In this document: positions 26,786 to 35,988 of the stretch, piece by piece | How the letters are laid out: every line of letters starts with the position of its first letter | Position numbering within the stretch: the first letter of the stretch is position 1 | NCBI GenBank assembly: GCA_000824825.2 | Contig: LM655206.1 | Location: 176,999-240,998 of the forward strand | Length of the DNA: 64,000 nucleotides | Source: Mesorhizobium sp. ORS 3324 | GTDB taxonomy: Bacteria; Pseudomonadota; Alphaproteobacteria; Rhizobiales; Rhizobiaceae | Reading direction: 5' to 3' | The notes under the pieces: model-generated | What the model was told of the DNA's origin: nothing | The model's database searches: none | What the model saw: the letters and a program-made list of their open reading frames with translations, nothing else | Translations under genes and position numbers: made by a program

Positions 26786-29185
26786 CTACTGGATCGTGTC
26801 GACGGCGGCGGTCGATGAGCCGAAATCGCCGAGTGTGCGGAACGACAGGTTGAAGCCGACATTCTGCGACACTTCCTTGGTGATCGAATCGCGCGTCTGC
26901 GAGAACGTCATCACATAGGTGAAGCAGGAATCGTTGTAGGCGAAGCCGACGCCGTCCTTGACCAGGACTGCATCCTCGATGTCGTAGGTGCCGGTGCCGA
27001 AGACGCGCCAGTTCTCGGCCAGATGCGTCGAGGCGCCGAGCGTGAGCTCGTGGCGGTCCGTGGTGAAGCCGTAGAGCGGCTGCGCTTCGATGAAGGCGTA
27101 TTTGGCGCTGAGCGAAACCGGCAGGCCCGAATAGGCGGCCTTGATCTCGGCGCGCCGGATCTCGAAGGTCTGCTCGTCGAAACGCCCGCTCAGCGAGCCG
27201 GAGAAGCCGCTCGGGCTGTTGAAGCCGACGAGGCCGACATAGTCGGAAGACCGTTTGTCCAAGCCGGAATCGCTCCCGACATTGACGAGATCGGGTGCGG
27301 CGAACGAGTTCTGTCCCGCAAGCTGATAGGACTGGCCGAAAATGGCGTTGGTGGCCCAGCCGTTGTCGTAGGCGCCCGAATATCGGAAGCCGACATTGGC
27401 GCGGGTGCCGCCTTCTATGCGATCATAGCCTGAGAACTTGTCGCGTTCGAAAAGCGTGGTGGCGTCGAAGACGAAGCTCTGCGCGTCCTCGTTTGGAACC
27501 GCGAGCCCTCCGACATACTGCTCGTTCGGACGCACGAAGACCTGCGCCGTCGGCTCAAGAATATGGCTGGAGCTCGGCATCGAGAACAGAAGCGGCCAGC
27601 GCATCTCCAGGCCGAGCGTCGCCATGTAGCGTGCGAGCGAGGAGCGCATGTCGACGTCCTCGCCGAGATTCGACGCCATTTGGTTGACGGCGGCCAACGA
27701 GGCCGAAGTCTGCGAGTTGTACCCGGTGTCGCCGCGCAATGCGAGCAGCGGCGTCAGCTGCAGGCCGCCATCGGTGGTGAAGGTGCGCTTCCATTCGGCC
27801 TCGGCGGTCAGCCGGCTAGACTGGCCCTCTACGCCTGGGACGCGCATGACCTTTGAGAATTTGTCGAAAGTCTCATCTAACTGGTCGCGGCTGATGACGC
27901 GCGCGTTGACATTGAACGACAACTGCCCACCGGCCACCGACATATCGGGGATATAGGCATAGTCGAGGGACGGTAGAACCCAAGGCTGCTTGGCGGCACG
28001 CGCCGTCTGATCAATGGTATCTTCTTGCACCTGGAACCGTATTGCCCGCACGTCGAAATAATTGCGGTCGCTCAGGCCCGTCAGATAGATCGACGACTGG
28101 TGGACGAGATCGTTGTAGCCTTCGAGATTGTAGGTGCGCGAGAAGTTCTTGTCGGTCTGCAGCAGCACGTCCCAGCCGAAATTCCAGCGCTCGTTGATGG
28201 CGAACTGACCCTTGGTGCCCATCATGCCGCGGAACTTATTGGGATCGCCAGCGGCGCCCGAATCGACCGTGTGGAGACCGCTCTTGGTGATGAAGGCGTC
28301 CGGATCCTGCTGATTGATGCCGGCGATCTTCAGGCTGTATTCGCCATTGTTGAAGCGCTGGCGCCACTCGGCCTCGCCGAGGAAGCCCTGCTTGGTGTAG
28401 CCACTGCCGGTGACGGTCAGGTCGTAGGTCGGCGAGAGCGCGAAATAGTAAGGGACTTTGACGCCGACGCCGAGATGGGTGTTGTAGACGATGCCCGGGA
28501 TCAGGAAGCCGCTCTTGCGCTTGACCGTCGGGTCGGCGATCTCGAAGGCCGGCAGATAGGCGAGCGGGAAGCCGAAGAACTCGAAATTCGCGTTCTCGAA
28601 GCGAACCGTCTTCTTCTCGCCGTTCCAGATGATCTTCCGCGCCTTGACGCGCCAGGTCGGCGCCTTGTCCGGCTTGTCCTCGCAGGGCTCGCAGGCGGTG
28701 TAGACGCCGTTGTGGAACGTCGTCAGCACGCCGCCCATGCGTTCGGCGCTTTCGGACGCGAAATAGGCGTCGTTGACGGTCTGGACGCGCAGCGCGTTGA
28801 CGAAGCCGTCGGCGAAGTCGTCGGTGATGTCGATATGGTCGGTATTGATCTTGGTGCCGTCGCTGTTGATCAGCTCGACGGCACCGCTGGCGACAAGCCG
28901 CTTGGTGTCGCGATTGTACTCGACGCGCTGGGCAACCAGCTTGTTGCCGCCATAGTCGATCTGCACGCTGCCGACGGCGGTCACGGTATGGTTGTCGTTG
29001 TTGTAGACGAGCGTATCGGCGGCCAGCAGCATCTGCGTTCCGGACGGAACGGGCTTCGCCGTGATAGTCTGCGCCAGCGCCGGTGCCGACGGCACCACGC
29101 AAGCGAACAGACATGCCAAGGCGGTCGCCCCATAAAGGCGTGCCAAACCGGCCTGCCTATGGCTGCGCAAACCCGCCTCCCTCAC
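26786..29185 (-). CDS. lptD: LPS assembly protein LptD
   Basis: LptD is the outer-membrane barrel that inserts lipopolysaccharide. The 799-residue protein has a signal peptide (to about ALAQ), an OstA/LptA-like periplasmic domain (TQMLLAADTLVYNNDNHTV; VGSVQIDYGGNKL) and a long beta-barrel. Cysteines in CEPCEDKP and SCFTYVM may supply the disulphide. The start is GTG at 29185, overlapping the lptG stop by one base (TAGTG) with AAGGAAG upstream; the longer frame lies inside lptG. It is fourth in the order lptF, lptG, lptD, surA-like. Confidence 0.94.
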   Translation of the reverse strand: MREAGLRSHRQAGLARLYGATALACLFACVVPSAPALAQTITAKPVPSGTQMLLAADTLVYNNDNHTVTAVGSVQIDYGGNKLVAQRVEYNRDTKRLVASGAVELINSDGTKINTDHIDITDDFADGFVNALRVQTVNDAYFASESAERMGGVLTTFHNGVYTACEPCEDKPDKAPTWRVKARKIIWNGEKKTVRFENANFEFFGFPLAYLPAFEIADPTVKRKSGFLIPGIVYNTHLGVGVKVPYYFALSPTYDLTVTGSGYTKQGFLGEAEWRQRFNNGEYSLKIAGINQQDPDAFITKSGLHTVDSGAAGDPNKFRGMMGTKGQFAINERWNFGWDVLLQTDKNFSRTYNLEGYNDLVHQSSIYLTGLSDRNYFDVRAIRFQVQEDTIDQTARAAKQPWVLPSLDYAYIPDMSVAGGQLSFNVNARVISRDQLDETFDKFSKVMRVPGVEGQSSRLTAEAEWKRTFTTDGGLQLTPLLALRGDTGYNSQTSASLAAVNQMASNLGEDVDMRSSLARYMATLGLEMRWPLLFSMPSSSHILEPTAQVFVRPNEQYVGGLAVPNEDAQSFVFDATTLFERDKFSGYDRIEGGTRANVGFRYSGAYDNGWATNAIFGQSYQLAGQNSFAAPDLVNVGSDSGLDKRSSDYVGLVGFNSPSGFSGSLSGRFDEQTFEIRRAEIKAAYSGLPVSLSAKYAFIEAQPLYGFTTDRHELTLGASTHLAENWRVFGTGTYDIEDAVLVKDGVGFAYNDSCFTYVMTFSQTRDSITKEVSQNVGFNLSFRTLGDFGSSTAAVDTIQ

Positions 29186-30267
29186 TAGCCGTCTTCCTTG
29201 TATAGCAGGAAAGTCACCCCGAAGAACATAGCCACGACAACCGGAACCCATGCAGCCACCATTGTAGGCACGAATCCGGCGACCCCGAATGCCTTGACCA
29301 GTACCGAAACGACATAAAGCAGAAAGCCGGCCAGGATGCCACCCAGAATCATCGTTGCCGACTGCCCCATCCGCGCAAATCTCATTGAAACTGTTGCCGC
29401 AATCAACGTCATGGCGACGAGGAGGAACGGCAACGCCACCAGCGAATCAAACTGCATGGCGAAGGCATTTGCCTTGAGGCCGAAGGAACGGGCAACCTCG
29501 ATCTTGCCGGGCAGCTCGTAGAAGGGAATCGTTTCCGGGCGCGCCAGGCGCTCCTGCACGAATTCCGGCTTGAGGTTGGTCGGCACGCGGTCGGAAGCCA
29601 CGGGACGGATGGAGCCGTCCTTGAACACCTTGACGTCCTGCAATTCCCAGTAGCCGTCGCGCAGCAATGCGCGCGCGGCATCCTTGCGCTCGACGATGTT
29701 GCCCTGCTGGTCGAGGACGAAGAACACCGCGTCCGCCATCTCCAGGCCCTGGTTGAGGATGGCGCGGGCGCCGATGATGGTGTCGCCCGAACTGGTCTTT
29801 TGCCTCAGCCACGGCGTCGCATCGGGGGCGACGGCGTTCGATTTGCCAGCCTTGAGCTGGTTTTCCATCTGCTCGGACCGCGAAAAGCCGTGTGCCGCGA
29901 TCGGATTGAGCACGCCGACCGACAGCAAGCCGAACATCAGCGCGCCGACGCAGCACGGAAACAGGAACTGCCAGGCGGAAACGCCGGCCGAGCGCGCGAT
30001 GACCAGCTCGTAGCGGCGGTTGAGCGACACCAGCGTCGCCATCGCCGAGAACAGTCCGACGAACGGCACCGTCTGCAGCATGATCATCGGCATCCTCAGC
30101 GCCGAAATGGCGAAGGCGGTGCCGTAGGTGAAGCCCGGCAGCCCGGTCGTGCGGCCGGAAAGCTCGGTGAAATCGATCAGGAACACCAGCGCCAGAAGGC
30201 CGAGGAAGAACCAGACGGTGATCGACACGTAGCGAAAGAAGAAATAGCGGCCGAGCGTCCAGCCCAT
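29185..30267 (-). CDS. lptG: LPS export ABC transporter permease LptG
   Basis: The 360-residue protein has six predicted membrane helices, three at each end, around a periplasmic jellyroll domain. Typical sequences are MGWTLGRYFFFRYV, MIMLQTVPFVGLFSAMATLVSLNRRYELV (in parts) and the C-terminal SATMILGGILAGFLLYV. With LptF and LptB it extracts LPS from the inner membrane. Its start lies 2 bases after the lptF stop, and its stop overlaps the lptD GTG. Confidence 0.95.
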   Translation of the reverse strand: MGWTLGRYFFFRYVSITVWFFLGLLALVFLIDFTELSGRTTGLPGFTYGTAFAISALRMPMIMLQTVPFVGLFSAMATLVSLNRRYELVIARSAGVSAWQFLFPCCVGALMFGLLSVGVLNPIAAHGFSRSEQMENQLKAGKSNAVAPDATPWLRQKTSSGDTIIGARAILNQGLEMADAVFFVLDQQGNIVERKDAARALLRDGYWELQDVKVFKDGSIRPVASDRVPTNLKPEFVQERLARPETIPFYELPGKIEVARSFGLKANAFAMQFDSLVALPFLLVAMTLIAATVSMRFARMGQSATMILGGILAGFLLYVVSVLVKAFGVAGFVPTMVAAWVPVVVAMFFGVTFLLYKEDG

Positions 30268-30269
30268 CG

Positions 30270-31469
30270 TCAGGCTCCCTGGCCGGAGGTGCTGCGCCGG
30301 GCAAGCCACAGCTTGAATGCGGTCCAGCCCTCGCTGAGGCGGCCGGCGAGATTCGTCATCCAGTCGGCCCAGGCGGTCGGCAATTCCATGCTGCGCGAGG
30401 AGGCGATGAACCAGATGGAGACCGCGGAGGCGATGATCGGCACGCCATAGACCATGTAGGCGTAATACCAGAGCTTGTCCGCCTTGCCGGCGGCGAGGAA
30501 GCCGAGCCAGCGCACGAACAGCGCCACAGCGATTGCCGTGATCAGCGGATGGATGCGCGCCTCGCGATGCGAGCGCGCGTCGCCCGCGACCGCAAGCGCA
30601 ATCAGCGCGAACACCAGCGAATAGGACCATTCGGAGAAGCGCTGGTTGAGCTCGGCCGTGTAGCTGCCGGGCTGGCGCTGATACCTCCTGTCGTTGGGAT
30701 CCGGATTGAGCAGATATTGCGTCGTCCGGTCCTTGGGCAGCAGCGTGATCTCGTTCGCCGCCGACATGAAGGCCGACAGGTCGAAGGCGTAGGAGGTGAA
30801 GCGGATGACGGAAAGGTCGCCGGTCACCGATTTGCGGTTGATGACGCCGTCATTCATCATCAGCACCTTCTCGTCGCCTTTTTCGACGATGCTGCCGGTT
30901 TTGGCGTAGTAGGTTAGATTGGCGCCTTCCTCGCGCGAATCGGCGACGAAAATGCCGCCGAGCTTGTTGTTGGGGAGCCGTTCGCCGATTTGCAGGAACA
31001 GGCCGTCGTCGATTCTGCGAAACGTGCCTTCCTGGATGATCAGCGACACGAGATCAGCTCGCGAGGCCGCTATCAGCTGGCGGTTCTTTTGCCTGGCGTA
31101 AGGATCGACGCCGTTGTCGACGGCGAAGGAAAAGACGCTGGCCGCAATCGCAAGCAGAAGGATCGGCCGCGCGATCGTCCAGCGCGAGGCGCCGGCCGCG
31201 TTGATCACCGCCAGTTCCGAATCCGTGTTCATGGCGCTCAGCGTCTGCGCCACCGCGACCACCAGCGCGAACGGCACCACGATCGGAATGATCGAAGGGA
31301 TGATCAGGGCCGCGACTTCGAAGAAGGACAGCGCCGACTGGCCGCTGTCGGTGACGAGGTCGATCTTGGCGAGCACCTGCGTCGTCCACACGATCGCCAG
31401 CGTCCACACCAGTGCCGCCAGGAACATCGCCGTAGCGCGACGCATGATGTAGCGTTCAACGACCTTCAT
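30270..31469 (-). CDS. lptF: LPS export ABC transporter permease LptF
   Basis: The 399-residue protein begins MKVVERYIMRRATAMFLAAL and shows the YjgP/YjgQ fold with coupling-helix sequence SAMNTDSELAVINAAGAS, a central periplasmic domain and three C-terminal helices. It pairs with LptG in the LptB2FG transporter. It is the first gene of the LPS export operon, divergent from pepA across a 350-base gap. Confidence 0.95.
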   Translation of the reverse strand: MKVVERYIMRRATAMFLAALVWTLAIVWTTQVLAKIDLVTDSGQSALSFFEVAALIIPSIIPIVVPFALVVAVAQTLSAMNTDSELAVINAAGASRWTIARPILLLAIAASVFSFAVDNGVDPYARQKNRQLIAASRADLVSLIIQEGTFRRIDDGLFLQIGERLPNNKLGGIFVADSREEGANLTYYAKTGSIVEKGDEKVLMMNDGVINRKSVTGDLSVIRFTSYAFDLSAFMSAANEITLLPKDRTTQYLLNPDPNDRRYQRQPGSYTAELNQRFSEWSYSLVFALIALAVAGDARSHREARIHPLITAIAVALFVRWLGFLAAGKADKLWYYAYMVYGVPIIASAVSIWFIASSRSMELPTAWADWMTNLAGRLSEGWTAFKLWLARRSTSGQGA

Positions 31470-31819
31470 GAAGGCTTTTCTCGATTGTGCCGAACGGCAT
31501 CATGCCCGGCGACAAGGTAGTGATCCGGCGGCGCCCGTACAACTGGGTCCATCGCCGGCCCGATCCGGTTTGTCGCCCCACGCCGCGTGCCCCAGCGCGG
31601 CGGAGTCTCCGCGCCAATGAATAAGAAATGCGAAACATTGATGGTTAACAACAGGTTGCGGCAGGAAGCTTAGGTTCCGCCGCGACGAATCCTTCGTTGG
31701 TTTCGGCGCCGATATAGACAGCGAATTCGGCCAAAGTCTTGCCAAATGGCTGAAAACGACCAAATGTCGCGCACGCTTGAAAGCCGGTTCGCGGCGCCTC
31801 ACCCCGAAAGCAGGATCTG
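31470..31819. other. Divergent promoter region lptF / pepA
   Basis: This 350-base stretch separates two divergent genes and must hold both promoters. It includes an ATGGTTAA (31641-31648), the reverse complement of the CtrA half-site TTAACCAT, but no second half-site at the standard spacing. No small gene is supported. Confidence 0.5.
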
Positions 31820-33331
31820 ATGACTTCGAGACCTACGATTGCCTTCGCCAAAATAGCCGCGCCCAAGAAGGGCAGCGTCTTCGTGCTTGCGGCCGATGGC
31901 GGCGGGCTTGGCGAGGCCGCGAAGGCTTGCGACCCGGCGGCTGCGCTTGCCCGCGCGTTTCCCGTCGCCGATTTCTCCGGCAAGTTCGCGAGCTCGGCCG
32001 AAGTGCTGGCGCCGGAAGGGACGTCGGTCGACCGGCTGGTGGCGATCGGCGCCGGCAAGGTCGCAAGCCTCGACGATTACGCCTGGCTGAAGCTCGGCGG
32101 CGCCGTTGCCGCCGCGCTGCGCAAGGCGACCGAAGTCGCCGTCATCCTCGACCTGCCCGAGCTGCAGCCGGACGGGCGCCAGGCGGCGCACCTTGCCGCC
32201 GGCATCCTTCTGCGCAGCTACGGCTTCGACAAGTACAAGACCAGGAAAGAGAGGGAAAACGGCCAGCCCGAAGCCAAGAAGGCCGAAGCGCCCAAGCCTG
32301 CCAAGATAGTCATCCACTGCGCCGATCCTTCCGCCGCGAAAAAGGCGTTCGCACACGAGGAGGCGGTGATCGACGGGGTGCTTCTGGCGCGCGACCTCGT
32401 CAACGAGCCGGCCAATGCGCTCGGTCCCGTCGAGTTCGCCGCCCGCACCAGGGAGCTGGAGGCGCTCGGCGTCGAGGTCGAGATCCTCACCGAGAAGGAG
32501 ATGAAGAAGCTCGGCATGGGTTCGCTGCTCGGCGTCGCTCAAGGCTCGCCGCGCGGCGCTCGCATCGCCGTCATGCAATGGAAGGGCGGCAAGGCCAAGG
32601 ACGCGCCGGTCGCGTTCGTCGGCAAGGGCGTCACCTTCGACACCGGCGGCAATTCGATGAAGCCGGCCTCCGGGATGGAGGACATGAAAGGCGACATGGG
32701 CGGCGCCGCCGCCGTCACCGGCCTGATCCATGCGCTGGCCGCGCGCAAGGCCAAGGCCAATGTCGTGGGCGTCATCGGCCTGGTCGAGAACGCGGTCGAC
32801 GGCCACGCGCAGCGCCCGGGCGACATCGTCACCTCGATGTCGGGCCAGACGATCGAGGTGCTCAACACCGACGCCGAGGGCCGCCTCGTGCTGGCCGATG
32901 CGCTCTGGTACACCAACGACCGCTTCAAGCCGAAATTCATGGTGAACCTGGCGACGCTGACCGGCGCCATCATGGTCGCGCTCGGCCAGCATTATGCCGG
33001 CCTGTTCTCCAACAATGACGAGCTGGCGGGCAGGCTGTTCGGCGCCGGCCAGGCGACGCAGGAGCGGCTGTGGCGCATGCCGCTCGGCGCCGAATACGAC
33101 AAGCTGATCGATTCCAAGAACGCCGACATGAAGAACATCGGCGGCCGCTATGGCGGCGCCATCATCGCCGCGCAATTCCTGCAGCGTTTCGTCAAGGATA
33201 CGCCCTGGGCACATCTCGACATCGCCGGCACCGCGATGGGCGCGCCGGCGAGCGAGATCAACCAGTCCTGGGGCTCGGGCTTCGGCGTCAGGCTGCTCGA
33301 CAGGCTGGTGCGGGACCACTACGAAGGCTAG
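31820..33331 (+). CDS. pepA: Leucyl aminopeptidase
   Basis: PepA is a hexameric two-zinc M17 aminopeptidase that removes N-terminal residues. The 503-residue protein has [11 protein letters not shown] (metal Lys/Asp), [11 protein letters not shown] and the family signature [14 protein letters not shown]. The C-terminal end has [10 protein letters not shown]. It is followed 10 bases later by holC, the arrangement seen in many proteobacteria. Confidence 0.97.
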   Translation: MTSRPTIAFAKIAAPKKGSVFVLAADGGGLGEAAKACDPAAALARAFPVADFSGKFASSAEVLAPEGTSVDRLVAIGAGKVASLDDYAWLKLGGAVAAALRKATEVAVILDLPELQPDGRQAAHLAAGILLRSYGFDKYKTRKERENGQPEAKKAEAPKPAKIVIHCADPSAAKKAFAHEEAVIDGVLLARDLVNEPANALGPVEFAARTRELEALGVEVEILTEKEMKKLGMGSLLGVAQGSPRGARIAVMQWKGGKAKDAPVAFVGKGVTFDTGGNSMKPASGMEDMKGDMGGAAAVTGLIHALAARKAKANVVGVIGLVENAVDGHAQRPGDIVTSMSGQTIEVLNTDAEGRLVLADALWYTNDRFKPKFMVNLATLTGAIMVALGQHYAGLFSNNDELAGRLFGAGQATQERLWRMPLGAEYDKLIDSKNADMKNIGGRYGGAIIAAQFLQRFVKDTPWAHLDIAGTAMGAPASEINQSWGSGFGVRLLDRLVRDHYEG

Positions 33332-33341
33332 GCTTCGGGGG

Positions 33342-33791
33342 ATGGCCGACATCCTGTTCTATCACCTGACGGAATCGACGCTTGAGGAGGCTCTGCCGGG
33401 GCTCCTCGAGCGCAGCGTCGAGCGTGGCTGGCGGGCAGTCGTGCAGACCGGCACCGAGGAGAGGCGCGACGCGCTCGACCAGCATCTGTGGACGTTCCGC
33501 GACGATTCCTTCCTGGCGCACGCCACCGACCGCGAAGCCTACCCCGCCGAGCAGCCGATCCTGCTCACCACGGGGGAGGGCAATCCGAACGCCGCGCAGA
33601 TCCGCTTTCTCGTCGATGGCGCTACTCCGCCCGAGCTTTCCGGCTACGAGCGCGCCGTCTTCCTATTCGACGGCCATGACGCGGCGCAACTGGAAGCCGC
33701 GCGCGGCCAATGGAAGACGATGAAGGAAGCCGGCCACGCGGTGACCTACTGGCAGCAGACGCCGGACCGCCGCTGGGAGCGCAAGGCCTGA
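33342..33791 (+). CDS. holC: DNA polymerase III chi subunit
   Basis: The 149-residue protein matches HolC: MADILFYHLTES, ERGWRAVVQ, LWTFRDDSFLAH, PILLTTGEGNPN and FDGHDAAQLEAAR. Chi links the clamp loader to single-strand binding protein. The start at 33342 follows GGGGGATG; the longer frame runs through pepA. Translation is probably coupled to pepA. Confidence 0.95.
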   Translation: MADILFYHLTESTLEEALPGLLERSVERGWRAVVQTGTEERRDALDQHLWTFRDDSFLAHATDREAYPAEQPILLTTGEGNPNAAQIRFLVDGATPPELSGYERAVFLFDGHDAAQLEAARGQWKTMKEAGHAVTYWQQTPDRRWERKA

Positions 33792-33809
33792 GGATCGTCG
33801 CTTCGATCT

Positions 33810-34712
33810 CTAGAACGCGTCGCGTCCCTGCGCCTGAAGAAAGAGCCATAACGCCTCGGCCACCGGTCCGTGCGGCCGGTCGCGTCGCCGCACAGCCGCG
33901 ACGGTCTCGGTGCGGCCGGGAATGTGCCTGCCGGCGATCGAGATCAGCCGCCCGTCTCGCAATTCATCCTCGATCAGCCACGCGGGCAGATGGCCCCAGG
34001 CAAGGCCGTGCAGGATCAGCTCCTTCTTCATCATGTGGTCGGGCGTCGAGCAGGAATGCGCGCCGTCGATGACGAAGAAGTTTTCGGGCGAGGGCCGCCG
34101 CGCCGTGTCGCGGATCACGCACTGGGTGAAGGGCCGCATCGCCTCCGGCGTGACCTCCTGCCCGTCATCGAAAGGCAGGAATCCGGGCGCCACCACCGGT
34201 ATGAACCTCACCTGGCAAAGATCGATCCGCTCGAGACGCGGATCGGAGGGATTGGCGCGGTGGAAGATGACATCGGCCTCGGCGTCCATCAGCCGTTCGA
34301 GCGGGCCGCTGATCGCCTCATATTCGAGATGCAGGCGCGTGCGGGTCCGCTCCGCGAAGAAGCTGCTGAGCAGGCCGAGTATCCGCGGCCTCGGGCAGAC
34401 ATCGCCCATGACGACGCGCAGGACGGTTTCCTCGCCGCTCGCGAGCTGGTCCGCATAGTCTTGAAGATGACCTAGCTCGCGCAGTGCCAATTGCGCGCGG
34501 CCGTGAAACAGGCGGCCTTCCTCCGTGAGGCTCACGCGATACCCGCTGCGGTCGAGCAGGGTGAGGCCGAGCTGCTCTTCCAGCCGCGCGACGGCGGCGA
34601 AGACGGATGGGTGCGTCCGGTTCAGGGCGACGGCCGCGGCCTGGAAGCTGCCCTCGCTTGCCACGGCGTCGAAGCATCGCAAGTCGTGAAGCTTCAGATC
34701 GTACATTGTCAT
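33810..34712 (-). CDS. LysR family transcriptional regulator
   Basis: The 300-residue protein has an N-terminal winged helix-turn-helix (LRCFDAVASEGSFQAAAVAL ... PSVFAAVARLEEQLGLTLLDRS) and a periplasmic-binding-like effector domain. It is divergent from the PcaD-like hydrolase gene, which it probably controls. The start could be 34712 (MTMYDLKL) or 34706 (MYDLKL). The inducer is unknown. Confidence 0.93.
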   Translation of the reverse strand: MTMYDLKLHDLRCFDAVASEGSFQAAAVALNRTHPSVFAAVARLEEQLGLTLLDRSGYRVSLTEEGRLFHGRAQLALRELGHLQDYADQLASGEETVLRVVMGDVCPRPRILGLLSSFFAERTRTRLHLEYEAISGPLERLMDAEADVIFHRANPSDPRLERIDLCQVRFIPVVAPGFLPFDDGQEVTPEAMRPFTQCVIRDTARRPSPENFFVIDGAHSCSTPDHMMKKELILHGLAWGHLPAWLIEDELRDGRLISIAGRHIPGRTETVAAVRRRDRPHGPVAEALWLFLQAQGRDAF

Positions 34713-34825
34713 GATGTCCTACAGAGATTGTCAAATCATAGTAATTTTCTTCGATAGTCACCAGACCTAGCTTCCTCATCGAAAAGATGGCGGGAACTCT
34801 CCCGCCAACCAGGATGAGGACCAAA

Positions 34826-35623
34826 ATGACCGTAACGCTTTATTTCACGGCGGGCGACGGCGCCCGCATCGCCTACAGGCTGGACGGCCCGGAAGATCGG
34901 CCGGTGCTTATGCTTTCCAATTCCATCGCCACGACGCTGCATATGTGGGACGGCCAGGTTCCTGAGTTGGCCAAGTCCTTGCGGGTGCTGCGCTACGATT
35001 TTCGCGGCCATGGCGGCTCCGATGTGCCAGCAGGAGCCTATTCGCTCGATCGTCTCGGCCGAGATGTGCTGGAACTGCTCGACTTCCTCAGGATCGAGCG
35101 CGTGCATTTCCTCGGCCTGTCGCTGGGAGGCTTCGTCGGCCAGTGGCTGGGCATCCATGCGCCGGAGCGCATCGAGCGGCTGATCCTGTCCAACACCTCG
35201 CCGCATCTTGGGCCGGCATCCTATTTCGACGAGCAGATCCGCAACGTGCTTTCAGCCGACGACCTGTCGGCCACGGCGGACATGTTCATGCGCAACTGGT
35301 TCCCGACCTCGATGCTTGCCGGGCCGAACAAGACCGTCGATGAATTCCGCGCCGCGATCCTTTCCATGTCGCCGCAAGGGCTTGCCGGATGCTTTGCCGC
35401 AGTGCGCGACGCCGACCTGCGGCGCCCGATTTCGCTGATCGCCGCGCCGACGCTGGTCATCGGCGGCAAGGACGACAAGGTGACGCTGGCAAGCCACAGC
35501 GAAGCGATCGCGGCCGCGATTCCAGGAGCCGAGCTTTTGCTTCTTTCAGGCGTTCATCTGCTCAACATCGAGCGGCCGGTGGAGTTTATGGACGTGGTGA
35601 CAAGGTTTCTTCGAGAAGGCTGA
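34826..35623 (+). CDS. 3-oxoadipate enol-lactonase-like alpha/beta hydrolase
   Basis: The 265-residue protein has the oxyanion region MLSNSIATTLHMWDGQ, the RYDFRGHGGSD motif, the nucleophile elbow GLSLGGFVGQWLG and a late Asp/His (GGKDDKVT; SGVHLLNIE). It closely follows the PcaD pattern (SNSLGT-like opening, RYDxRGHG). PcaD opens 3-oxoadipate enol-lactone in the protocatechuate branch, but no other pca gene is nearby, so the substrate may differ. AGGATGAGGA precedes the start at 34826. Confidence 0.85.
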   Translation: MTVTLYFTAGDGARIAYRLDGPEDRPVLMLSNSIATTLHMWDGQVPELAKSLRVLRYDFRGHGGSDVPAGAYSLDRLGRDVLELLDFLRIERVHFLGLSLGGFVGQWLGIHAPERIERLILSNTSPHLGPASYFDEQIRNVLSADDLSATADMFMRNWFPTSMLAGPNKTVDEFRAAILSMSPQGLAGCFAAVRDADLRRPISLIAAPTLVIGGKDDKVTLASHSEAIAAAIPGAELLLLSGVHLLNIERPVEFMDVVTRFLREG

Positions 35624-35988
35624 CCGCAGGCTGACCGCGTCGTCGCGCTTTCCGCTTTGCTTGCCAAGTCGGCGCCGCCCCCCATTGCCCTGCCGGGCAT
35701 TACTCCCCGGATAGTGACTGTATAGTGACGGGGAGAAAGATGCAGTCCTCGACAGTTTCGCCAATCGCCGGCGTTGCAGAACGAGCGCCAAGGCCACGGC
35801 CAGCCCTCTTCTCCCTGTTCTACGGGGAGAAGGTGCCGGCAGGCCGATGAGGGGCAGCGCCGGCGACGGCAATTGGTAACAAAGTCCCAGCTCTCATTAC
35901 TGCGGGTCGGCTCGTGCGTGACCTCGTCAACATCGCTATCGACCGCTTTTTGGGCTAGATAGACGCAAGCTCATTCGGCGGGGGGAGA
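35624..35988. other. Intergenic region before the ketoacyl synthase operon
   Basis: This 365-base stretch is mostly the palindromic repeat 35668-35870. The last 118 bases (35871-35988) should hold the promoter of the downstream six-gene operon, but no good -35/-10 pair was recognised. A GGGGGGAG sequence precedes the ATG at 35989. No gene is supported. Confidence 0.5.
35668..35870. repeat. Palindromic intergenic repeat, family C copy 2
   Basis: The right part reads CTTCTCCCTGTTCTACGGGG followed by AGAAGGTGCCGGCAGGC and GATGAGGGGCAGCGCCGGCG. Its reverse complement closely matches 10150-10206. The left part, GGCGCCGCCCCCCATTGCC with TGCCGGGCA, is the opposite arm, so the element forms a large imperfect inverted repeat. 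The middle includes TAGTGACTGTATAGTGACGG, a short direct repeat of TAGTGAC. Confidence 0.7.
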
